64,000 nucleotides of DNA from Saccharopolyspora endophytica. Its GTDB lineage: Bacteria; Actinomycetota; Actinomycetes; Mycobacteriales; Pseudonocardiaceae. Every line of letters begins with the position of its first letter. Within the stretch, counting starts at the first letter, position 1. Shown piece after piece: positions 27,695 to 35,083 of the stretch. The position numbers were made by a program, and so were the translations under genes. The stretch lies in NCBI RefSeq assembly GCF_018070075.1, contig NZ_JAGPXE010000002.1, positions 1 to 64,000 on the forward strand. The letters run 5' to 3'. The notes beneath the pieces are model-generated. The model saw only the letters and a list, made by a program, of their open reading frames with translations. It was not told the origin of the DNA and did no database searches.

Positions 27695-28615
27695 GTGGAC
27701 GCGTTCGGGGACCTCTTCCGGGGGCTGCGGGCCCAGGGCTCGCTGTTCGGCAGCTCGACGCTGACGCCGCCGTGGTCGCTGCACTTCGTGGACGGAGCAC
27801 CGCTGACCCTGTGCACCGTCCTCGACGGACAGGGCTGGATCGTGCCCGAGCGCGGCGAGCCCGAACCGCTGCGGGACCGCGACACCGTCGTGGTCCGCGG
27901 ACCTGCGACGTTCACCTTCGTCGACGAGATCGGCACCTCGGTGCAACCGCTGGCGTGCGGCGAGTTCTGCGCGACTCCCGAACTGGGCGGCACGCGGCAC
28001 CGGCTCGGCTGGCACGACCCGGGCCGGGGGAGCGGGACGACGTTGATCGTCGGCGCCTACCCGCTGCGCGGCGAGATCAGCCGAAGGCTGCTGGAAGCCC
28101 TGCCGGTCGTGCTGCGCGTGGAGTCGGGTGGCACGGGTGACCCGGTGCTCGACCACCTCGCCGCCGAGGTGGCGGTGGACGCGCCGGGCCAGCAGCTGGT
28201 GCTCGACCGGCTGCTGGACTGGATGCTCGTCTGCACCTTGCGCGAGTGGTTCGACCGTCCCGGTGGTGAACCGCCGGCCTGGTGGGAGGCCCAGCGGGAC
28301 CCGGTCGCGGGTGAGGCGCTGCGCCTGCTACACGCGGAACCGGCGACGTCGTGGACGGTCGCCGCGCTCGCCGGGCGCATCGGGGTGTCGCGCTCGACCC
28401 TGGCCAAGCGGTTCACCGATCTGGTCGGTGAACCGCCGCTGACCTACCTCACCCGCTGGCGCATGACCCTCGCGGCGGACCTGCTGACCGAGCGGGATGC
28501 GGCGACCATCGGCGAGATCGCTCGCACCGTCGGCTACGCCGATCCCTTCACCTTCAGCGCGGCGTTCAAGCGCATCCGCGGCACGACGCCGAGCGCCCAC
28601 CGCCGCGCGACCTGA
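27695..28615 (+). CDS. AraC family transcriptional regulator with cupin sensor
   Basis: A 306-residue protein. The N-terminal cupin-like sensing domain (about 1-185) begins with PPWSLHFVDGAPLTLCTVLDG. The C-terminal AraC domain has two HTH units: SWTVAALAGRIGVSRSTLAKRFTDLVGEPPLTYLTRWRM, then IGEIARTVGYADPFTFSAAFKRIRGTTPSAHR. The start is GTG 27695, seven bases after TAACGT (27682-27687), a leaderless layout. The inducer is unknown; the divergent PNPOx-like gene is the likely target. Confidence 0.92.
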   Translation: MDAFGDLFRGLRAQGSLFGSSTLTPPWSLHFVDGAPLTLCTVLDGQGWIVPERGEPEPLRDRDTVVVRGPATFTFVDEIGTSVQPLACGEFCATPELGGTRHRLGWHDPGRGSGTTLIVGAYPLRGEISRRLLEALPVVLRVESGGTGDPVLDHLAAEVAVDAPGQQLVLDRLLDWMLVCTLREWFDRPGGEPPAWWEAQRDPVAGEALRLLHAEPATSWTVAALAGRIGVSRSTLAKRFTDLVGEPPLTYLTRWRMTLAADLLTERDAATIGEIARTVGYADPFTFSAAFKRIRGTTPSAHRRAT

Positions 28616-28619
28616 GGGT

Positions 28620-29354
28620 CTAGAACTGCCCGAGCGTCGCGCCCACCAGGACGATGGTCGTCGCGAGCTCCGAGGCCGCACCCAGGACGTCGCCGGTGAT
28701 CCCGCCGAAGCGACGGCGGACGTGCCGGGTGAACAGCAGCAGCCCTCCCGCTGCGACCAGGACCGACACCGCGGCGGCCGGGCTGATCAGCGCGGCGGCC
28801 AGCGTCGCCGCGAGCCACCAGCCGATCACCAGCCACAGCGGTTGGCTCCCGGCGACCAGCGCACCCATGCCCTCCGGGCGCGCCGACGGCAGGCCGCTGC
28901 GGCAGCACAGCACGAACGCCGCGCGACCGGTGGTGCAGGCCAGCACCAGCACCCACGGGGTCTGCGCGACCGCTCCGATGCTGACGGCCTGCACACCGAT
29001 CACCAGGATCAGCGCGACCACCGCGAACGGTCCGGCGCCGCCGTCGCGCATCACCTGCAGCGCGCGCTCCGGAGGTCCGTAGCAGCCGAGCCCGTCGACG
29101 GTGTCGGCCAGACCGTCCACGTGCATGCCCCGGGTGACCAGCACCAGCAGCGCCACCACGAGCAGGCCCGCGAGCAGCGGGGGAGCGCCCAGCGAGCTCA
29201 GCCCCCACAGCACCAGCGCCCCGGCGCCGCCGACGAGCGCCCCGACCAGCGGTGCGAAGGAGATCGCCTGCCGGCACGCGCGGTCGTCGACCTGCCTCGC
29301 GGGCCACGGCAGCACCGTCAGCCAGGACACCGCCAGCCGCAGACCGTCGGTCAC
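28620..29354 (-). CDS. cobS: adenosylcobinamide-GDP ribazoletransferase
   Basis: Joins adenosylcobinamide-GDP and alpha-ribazole in the last part of vitamin B12 synthesis; an integral membrane protein. 244 residues with about six hydrophobic segments. Key blocks are [30 protein letters not shown] (metal-binding Asp residues), [11 protein letters not shown] and a C-terminal [16 protein letters not shown]. The GTG start overlaps the cobT stop by four bases, so the two are translationally coupled. Confidence 0.95.
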   Translation of the reverse strand: MTDGLRLAVSWLTVLPWPARQVDDRACRQAISFAPLVGALVGGAGALVLWGLSSLGAPPLLAGLLVVALLVLVTRGMHVDGLADTVDGLGCYGPPERALQVMRDGGAGPFAVVALILVIGVQAVSIGAVAQTPWVLVLACTTGRAAFVLCCRSGLPSARPEGMGALVAGSQPLWLVIGWWLAATLAAALISPAAAVSVLVAAGGLLLFTRHVRRRFGGITGDVLGAASELATTIVLVGATLGQF

Positions 29355-30424
29355 GCCCCGGCCTCTCCGGCGACGCCGGCTTCGTCGAACGTGGCCATCT
29401 CGCCGAGCACCTTGACCGCGGCGGTCAGCACCGGCAGCGCCGTGAGCGCCCCGGAACCTTCGCCGAGCCGCAGCCGCATGTCCAGCACCGGTTCGAGATC
29501 GAGGTGCTGGAGCACCAGCGGTCCGCCCGGTTCGGCGGAGCGGTGCCCGGCCAGCCACCACTGCCGCGCTCCGGGCGCGAGCTCCTCGGCGACCAGCGCC
29601 GCCGCTCCGACGACGACCCCGTCCAGCATCACCGGGGTCTTGCGCACGGCGGCCTGCGCGAGGAAGCCCGCGAGGGCGGCGATGTCGGCGCCGGTCGAGG
29701 TGCGCAGCAGCGCGATCGGGTCGTTGTGCACCTTGCGGGCCCGGCGCAGCGCGTCGCGGATCGCCGCGGTCTTGCGCATCCACGCGTTGTCGTCGATGCC
29801 GGTGCCGCGCCCGACGACGGCGACCGGTTCGGTGCCGGTGAGCAGCGAGATCAGCACGGCGGCGGGCGTGGTGTTGCCGATGCCCATGTCGCCGGCGATG
29901 AGCAGGTCGGCCCCGGAGTCGACCTCCTCGTCGGCGATCGTCCGCCCGGCCTGGACGGCGGCCCGGACCTCCTCGTCGGTCAGCGCGTCCTCGCGGTCGA
30001 TCGCCCCGGAGCCGCGCCGCACCTTGTGCGCGCTGACCACCGGCTGCGTGTCGACGGTGACCGACATGTCCACGACGCGCACGGTCGCTCCGGCGTGCGA
30101 GGCCAGCACGTTGACGGCCGCGCCACCGGAGAGGAAGTTGCTGACCATCTGGCCGGTCACCTCGGGCGGGTAGGCCGACACGCCGTGCTGGGCGATGCCG
30201 TGGTCACCTGCGAAGACGACCACGCGGGCGCGCGCAGGCGCGTGCGGCGGGCACACGCCCTGCCGCGCGGCGAACCACACGCCGAGCTCCTCCAGCCGTC
30301 CCAGCGACCCGGCCGGCTTGGTCAACTGCGCCTGCCGCGCCACGGCTTCCCGGGATGCCTGCTCGTCGGGTGCGGGAACGGGCGGGAACTCGATCGTGCC
30401 GGGGTCGTTCTGTTCGGTGGGCAA
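29351..30424 (-). CDS. cobT: nicotinate-nucleotide:dimethylbenzimidazole phosphoribosyltransferase
   Basis: Makes alpha-ribazole phosphate for the lower ligand of cobalamin. 357 residues. Family blocks are [45 protein letters not shown] and the C-terminal [14 protein letters not shown], where Glu322 matches the catalytic glutamate. The start is TTG 30424, five bases after GGAGGT. It lies in the operon order cobU-cobT-cobS on the - strand, with 49 bases after cobU. Confidence 0.96.
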   Translation of the reverse strand: MPTEQNDPGTIEFPPVPAPDEQASREAVARQAQLTKPAGSLGRLEELGVWFAARQGVCPPHAPARARVVVFAGDHGIAQHGVSAYPPEVTGQMVSNFLSGGAAVNVLASHAGATVRVVDMSVTVDTQPVVSAHKVRRGSGAIDREDALTDEEVRAAVQAGRTIADEEVDSGADLLIAGDMGIGNTTPAAVLISLLTGTEPVAVVGRGTGIDDNAWMRKTAAIRDALRRARKVHNDPIALLRTSTGADIAALAGFLAQAAVRKTPVMLDGVVVGAAALVAEELAPGARQWWLAGHRSAEPGGPLVLQHLDLEPVLDMRLRLGEGSGALTALPVLTAAVKVLGEMATFDEAGVAGEAGA

Positions 30425-30473
30425 GCGAAACCTCCGTGTTCAAAAACCGCAGCTCAGCAGGGTTTGCGGAAGC

Positions 30474-31013
30474 TCACCGGATCCGCAGCGGACATCCGGC
30501 GACCAGCAGCAGCACCTCGTCGCACACCGCCGCCAACCGGGCGTTGAGCGAGCCGAGCTCGTCCCGGAACAGCCTTCCAGACCGGGTCCCGGGCACGACG
30601 CCGAGGCCGACCTCCGCCGACACCAGCACGACGCGCGCGGCGCTCGCCGACACGGCTTCGACCAGCGCGTCGCAGTGCGAGGCGACGACGTCCAGCGCCG
30701 CCGGATCGCGCTCCCAGGCCCCGGCGTCGTCGAGCACCCCGGTCAGCCAGGTGGCCAGATCATCCACCAGCACGGGATCACCCCCGGAAGCCTCGGCGAG
30801 AACCCGCCGCAGCGAATCGGAGTCCGGCGCCTCCACGGTCCGCCAGCAGTCGGGCCGCCGCGCCACGTGCTTGGCGATCCGCTCGTTCCACTCGCCGTCC
30901 GAAGGATCCCGCCGCGCGGTGGCCACGTAGGTCACCGCAGCGTCCCCGGGCACCAACCCCTCGGCATGCGCCGACTTCCCGGACCGAGCCCCACCCAACA
31001 CCAACGACCGCAC
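30474..31013 (-). CDS. cobU: adenosylcobinamide kinase/adenosylcobinamide-phosphate guanylyltransferase
   Basis: Bifunctional enzyme that phosphorylates adenosylcobinamide and attaches GMP, giving the CobS substrate. 179 residues. The P-loop GGARSGKS is at residues 7-14, ATARRDPSDGEWNERIAKH carries the guanylylated-His region, and DDLATWLTGVL and VLVSAEVGLGVVP are family blocks. The start is GTG 31013, five bases after GGGAGG. It is the first gene of the cobUTS group; I see no cobalamin riboswitch upstream. Confidence 0.94.
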   Translation of the reverse strand: MRSLVLGGARSGKSAHAEGLVPGDAAVTYVATARRDPSDGEWNERIAKHVARRPDCWRTVEAPDSDSLRRVLAEASGGDPVLVDDLATWLTGVLDDAGAWERDPAALDVVASHCDALVEAVSASAARVVLVSAEVGLGVVPGTRSGRLFRDELGSLNARLAAVCDEVLLLVAGCPLRIR

Positions 31014-31185
31014 GAAAACCTCCCGCTCAACAACCGCCGAGACCGTACCCGGCTCCCACCGCACCAACGGACCAGCAGTGGCCCGCATCATTCACCGGAT
31101 CGGAGCCCTCGCCACCCTTCGTCGGCGGTTCCAGCCGGTGTTCCCGCGTGACAGCCTTGGAACGTTTGGGGGAAGGGCGGTGGGG

Positions 31186-33285
31186 ATGGAATTCGAGCAG
31201 CAGGGTGCGAGCGGGATCGCCAACGCGTCCTCGGGGCCCGTCGCGGGCAGCCTGGTGCAGGCCGGAGTGGTGCACGGTGACGTGCACGTGCACGGTCTCC
31301 ACCGCACGAGACCAACCCCGTCGCAGCGCCCGCGCGCACCCCGCCACTTCGTCAACCGCGTCGCGGAGACCGAGAAGTTCCAGGACCTGCTCGCGGCGGA
31401 GGACCTGGGCACGACGATCGTGGTGATCAGCGGTGCCGGTGGGGTGGGCAAGAGCGCGCTGGCAGCGCGGTGGGTCCACCTCTGCCACGGTCACTACCCG
31501 GACGGCTCGCTCCACGCGGGCCTCGGTGCGTTCTCCTCGTCCCGACCGGCTTCCACGTCGCGGGTGCTGGCGACGTTCCTGCGTTCACTCGGTTGCGAGC
31601 CGGAGGACATCCCGGCCGACCTCGACGAGCTCGCCGCGATGTACCAGGCCGTCACCGCGGGCCGGAGGCTCGTGGTGTGCCTGGACGATGCCTTCTCCGC
31701 CGCCCAGGTGCGCCCCCTCATCCCGGCGGATTCCGCACTGGTGATGGTGACCAGCCGTTACCGTCTCCCCGGGCTGGGGCTGGAAGGCGCGCACTTCGTG
31801 GAGCTTCCTCCGTTGCACACAGCGGATTCGATCGAGCTGCTGCGCAGCGTGCTGGGGGAGCAACGCGTCGGGCGTGAGCCAGGTGCCGCTGAGCGCATGG
31901 CGGATCTGTGCGCGGGGTTCCCGGTTGCGCTGATGGTCGCGGCATCTCGGCTGACGACTCACCGCAAGTGGACCCTGCGGCGGATGACCGCGGACCTGGA
32001 GGACGAGCGGAACCGACTGCCTTCCCTGGCCTTGCGTGGTGATGTTTCGGTGCGTGCTGTGTTCGACCTGTCCTATCGGAAGCTGAGCGCCGAGCAGGCC
32101 GAGCTGTACCGGGCTTTGTCCTGCCATCCCGGCACCACCTTCGGTGCGGACGTCGCCGCCGCTGCGGTGGGTCGTGCCCCCGAGGACGTCGCAGACTCGC
32201 TGGAAGTCCTGGTGGAGGCGAGCCTCCTCGACGAGGTGGAGGACGAGCGCTTCCGGTTCCACGACCTGCTGCGACTGCATGCCGCGGACTGCGCGGCGGA
32301 GTCTGGCCTGCAGCGCCGGGAGGTGCTGCGGCGCTTCGTCACCTGGTACTTGGACGGCGCTTATGCCGCGGACCGGCTGGTCACACCGGGACGCTGGTAC
32401 CTCGGCGAGCGGCACGACGCGGGCCTGCCGTTCACCACCGCCGTCGAGGCCCTGGACTGGCTGGAACTGGAGCGGCTGAACCTCGTGCTCGCGCAGCGGG
32501 AAGCGCGCGAACAGGGCTGGAACGACCTGACCTGGTGCTTCGGCGAGGCGATGTGGAGCCTGTTCGTCTACCGCAAGCACTACGGCGACTGGCTGGAGAC
32601 CACACGATTCGCCGTTGAAGCCGCCGAAGCCGAGCAGCACGTCCACGCCGAGTCCCGGCTGCGCGGTCAGCTCGGACACGCCCTGTCGAACCTGCACCGC
32701 TTCGATGAGGCCGAGCACGAGCTGCGCGCGGCCGCGCGACTCGCGGAGGTGGCAGGAGACCCGAGAGGGCAGGCCACCGCGACCTCCCGTCTCGGCATCC
32801 TGGCCAGGCAGCGTGCACAGCCGGAGGAAGCGCTGGAGTCGTTCCGCCGCGCGTTGGAGATCGACCTGCGAGTCGACGACCGCAGAGGCGCCGCGCTCCG
32901 GCTGCGACGCATCGGCGAAACCCTCTCCGCGATGGGACGTCACGGTGATGCGATCGCGGAGCTGTCGAAATCGGTGGACCTGATGCTCGCGCTGCCGGAC
33001 GCGGGTGGAGCCGCACGCGTGTCGACCCGCCTCGGTGAAGCCTTCACCGCCGCAGGCCGTCCCCGCCACGCCGTCGCGCCACTGATGGAGGCGCTGACGG
33101 TGCTGAGAGAGATCGGCTCCGACTTCTACGTCGCCGAGCTGCTGGTCGCCCTCGCCGCTGCGCACCAAGCCGCGGGCGAGATCGCGCAGGCTCGAACTCA
33201 TCTGACGGAGGCGTGCGAACTCCACGAAGGCATCGGTGGCCCGCACGCCGAACCGCTCAGGAGACGCCTGGCTGAACTCGAATGA
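31186..33285 (+). CDS. NB-ARC/TPR (NLR-like) ATPase
   Basis: A 699-residue STAND ATPase. A short Gly/Val/His-rich N-terminus (GPVAGSLVQAGVVHGDVHVHG, about 17-37) precedes the NB-ARC module: P-loop GAGGVGKS (83-90), Walker B VVCLDDA (163-169), CAGFPVAL (242-249) and an MHD-like RFHDLLR (His359-Asp360). Helical repeats follow, with TPR-like units from about 490 to the end. There is no DNA-binding domain, unlike the related SARP encoded 1.8 kb away. Such proteins act as ligand-gated switches in signalling or defence. ATG 31186 is preferred (GGAAGGGCGG upstream); GTG 31180 is possible. First gene of accessory island 1. Confidence 0.85.
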   Translation: MEFEQQGASGIANASSGPVAGSLVQAGVVHGDVHVHGLHRTRPTPSQRPRAPRHFVNRVAETEKFQDLLAAEDLGTTIVVISGAGGVGKSALAARWVHLCHGHYPDGSLHAGLGAFSSSRPASTSRVLATFLRSLGCEPEDIPADLDELAAMYQAVTAGRRLVVCLDDAFSAAQVRPLIPADSALVMVTSRYRLPGLGLEGAHFVELPPLHTADSIELLRSVLGEQRVGREPGAAERMADLCAGFPVALMVAASRLTTHRKWTLRRMTADLEDERNRLPSLALRGDVSVRAVFDLSYRKLSAEQAELYRALSCHPGTTFGADVAAAAVGRAPEDVADSLEVLVEASLLDEVEDERFRFHDLLRLHAADCAAESGLQRREVLRRFVTWYLDGAYAADRLVTPGRWYLGERHDAGLPFTTAVEALDWLELERLNLVLAQREAREQGWNDLTWCFGEAMWSLFVYRKHYGDWLETTRFAVEAAEAEQHVHAESRLRGQLGHALSNLHRFDEAEHELRAAARLAEVAGDPRGQATATSRLGILARQRAQPEEALESFRRALEIDLRVDDRRGAALRLRRIGETLSAMGRHGDAIAELSKSVDLMLALPDAGGAARVSTRLGEAFTAAGRPRHAVAPLMEALTVLREIGSDFYVAELLVALAAAHQAAGEIAQARTHLTEACELHEGIGGPHAEPLRRRLAELE

Positions 33286-33478
33286 CGGCCAGGCATCCGG
33301 GAAATCGCCGCAACATCTCCTCGGCCGGGTCCGGCACCACCAGCAGGTCCCCCAGCTCCCACCAGGACTCCTCGGCGATACCGAGCCACACGATGACGAA
33401 CCCATCGACCCTCACGACCCCGCGAGCCGGAACGCTCACCGGCGGGCCAGGCCGTAAGGTGAGGTCAGAGCCGTCCAT
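33257..33478 (-). CDS. small hypothetical protein overlapping the dehydrogenase gene
   Basis: A 73-residue frame with strong GC bias at third positions. Its ATG lies 14 bases inside the end of the nucleotide-sugar dehydrogenase gene, a typical translational-coupling overlap, and its 3' end overlaps the convergent NB-ARC gene by 29 bases. It contains WLGIAEESWWELGDLLVV, which looks protein-like. No family is recognised and there is no separate ribosome site, so it could still be spurious. Confidence 0.5.
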   Translation of the reverse strand: MDGSDLTLRPGPPVSVPARGVVRVDGFVIVWLGIAEESWWELGDLLVVPDPAEEMLRRFPGCLAVIRVQPGVS

Positions 33479-34721
33479 CGACGACGACCATCGGTGTGCC
33501 GGTGGAGCAGTCGAGCACCGCGGTCCCGGGATCGGCGAGCACTGAGTGGTTGACCGACGAGTGCTTGGTCAGCAGCACGACCAGGTCGTACCCGCCGGCC
33601 TCCGGTTTCGGAAGCGAGCGCAGCACCGGGCCGTCCCGCAGCTCCAGCTCGGGGACGAAGGGGTCGTAGTAGTCCACGTCCGCGCCGGCCACCACCAGTT
33701 CCTCGATCACCCGCAGTGCGCTGGAGTTCCGGATGTCGTTGACGTCCGGCTTGTACGTCACCCCCACGGCCAGCACCCGGCTGCCGGGCAGTGGCCGCAG
33801 GCGCAGCGCACCGAGCTGTTCCCGGACGAGCTCCACCAACCGGCCTGGAATCGTGTCGTTCACGTCGAGCGCAGCATCGACGAGGTGCGGCATGATGCCT
33901 CGCCTGGTCGCGGTCGCCCTGAAGAAGGCCGCGACCACCGGAATGCAAGCTCCACCAGCACCGATCCCCGGTCGGTGCGGCAGGAAGCCGTACGGCTTGG
34001 TGGCGGCGGCTTCGATCACCTCCACCGGATCGATGTCGTGCTTGTGGCAGATCGACGCCAGCTCGTGGGCAAGCGCGATGTTGACCAAGCGGAACGTGTT
34101 CTCGAAGGTCTTGACGAATTCCGCGGTTTCGATGCGGTTCACCGGGTGCACGTGGCCGAAGACGCTCCGCAGGAACGTCACAGCCGTCTTCGTGCAGGTC
34201 GGCGTGAGCCCGCCGACGACCCTGGGAACTCCCTCAGCGGGAGTTTGCCGCGCGGGATCGATCCGATCCGGCGCGTGCGCCACGTGGTAGTCGACGCCGG
34301 CGACGAGCTGGGAGGTCTGCGACAGGACTTTGACGATCTGCCGCTCGATCGTCCCCGGCGCACACGTGCTGTGCACCAGGACCAGTCCGCCGCGTCGCAA
34401 CGCCCGTCCCACCGATTCGGCCGCATTGCGCAGCCATGACACGTCCATGAAGCCGTCGCTGCGGCAGGGACTGGGCACGCTCACGCAGTAGACCTCGGCG
34501 GACGGAAGCTCACCCTCACCCTGCAGTCGCAGCTGCCCGGACGCGAGCAGCGGCTGCAGATCCTCCTCTCCGGCAGCCCCGGTGCCGGGCTGCTCGATCT
34601 GGGCACGACGTGCGGGGGAGGTCTCGACCCCACAAACCCGATATCCCGCTCTGGCCACCGCGGCAGCGAGGCTCAGGCCGACGACCCCGAGCCCCACGAC
34701 CACGACATCAGTCCGGTTCAT
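33465..34721 (-). CDS. nucleotide-sugar (UDP-ManNAc/UDP-glucose type) dehydrogenase
   Basis: NAD-dependent oxidation of a UDP-sugar to a uronic acid is the family role. 418 residues. The N-terminal Rossmann loop is GLGVVGLS, a central dimer domain follows (ETAEFVKTFENTFRLVNIALAHELA), and the C-terminal domain has VLAVGVTYKPDVNDIRNSSAL. The catalytic cysteine is kept in GIGAGGACIPVV, but the usual GGHCIPVD is altered: His is Ala and Asp is Val. Substrate use or activity may therefore differ. The start is ATG 34721, four bases after GGAGG. It lies between the two NB-ARC genes, divergent from the SARP gene. Confidence 0.85.
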   Translation of the reverse strand: MNRTDVVVVGLGVVGLSLAAAVARAGYRVCGVETSPARRAQIEQPGTGAAGEEDLQPLLASGQLRLQGEGELPSAEVYCVSVPSPCRSDGFMDVSWLRNAAESVGRALRRGGLVLVHSTCAPGTIERQIVKVLSQTSQLVAGVDYHVAHAPDRIDPARQTPAEGVPRVVGGLTPTCTKTAVTFLRSVFGHVHPVNRIETAEFVKTFENTFRLVNIALAHELASICHKHDIDPVEVIEAAATKPYGFLPHRPGIGAGGACIPVVAAFFRATATRRGIMPHLVDAALDVNDTIPGRLVELVREQLGALRLRPLPGSRVLAVGVTYKPDVNDIRNSSALRVIEELVVAGADVDYYDPFVPELELRDGPVLRSLPKPEAGGYDLVVLLTKHSSVNHSVLADPGTAVLDCSTGTPMVVVDGRL

Positions 34722-35083
34722 GTTTCCTCCGATGCCCGGCCGTAGAGCTCCCCGACAAGCCCTATCCCCATCGACCGGGTACGCCGACAAGCATCACCCA
34801 CGCATGTCGTCCAGCAGTCGCCGCGCACCTGTCGGAGACGTAGACGCGCAGGTCAATTCGTTGCCGAACACCGTCGCACCGTCTCGCTCCGATCGCCGGA
34901 ACGCGGATTTCGGATGGTCTCGAGACCATGTCGCCGCGTTGTCGCCGTTTTGTCGCCATCGAGCACCAAAACCACCCGCGAGCAGCAGTTTTTCGCCTCG
35001 ATGGACGTATATGAGGGGAGACATCCGCGCAACACTGGATGACTCGAAAGGTTTGCGGGGGGAGAACGGCACTGGGGGTGCTG
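34722..35083. other. divergent control region between dehydrogenase and SARP genes
   Basis: No gene here that I can support. It holds the palindrome and 11-bp repeats listed separately. TATATG at 35008-35013 is a possible -10 for the SARP gene, without a convincing -35. The sequence around 34930-35010 is visibly less GC-rich than its neighbours. Confidence 0.5.
34914..34957. promoter_or_regulatory. SARP-type direct repeats with adjoining palindrome
   Basis: TGTCGCC occurs three times at exactly 11-bp steps (34929, 34940, 34951), the spacing at which SARP-family regulators bind heptamer repeats. A perfect 16-bp palindrome ATGGTCTCGAGACCAT (34914-34929) overlaps the first repeat by one base. 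The site lies between the divergent dehydrogenase and SARP genes, so autoregulation and control of the dehydrogenase are likely. Confidence 0.7.

Noticed and set aside
31014..31185. Cobalamin riboswitch upstream of cobU
   Set aside because: No B12-box-like sequence or the expected set of helices was found on the - strand upstream of 31013; the gap is too short.
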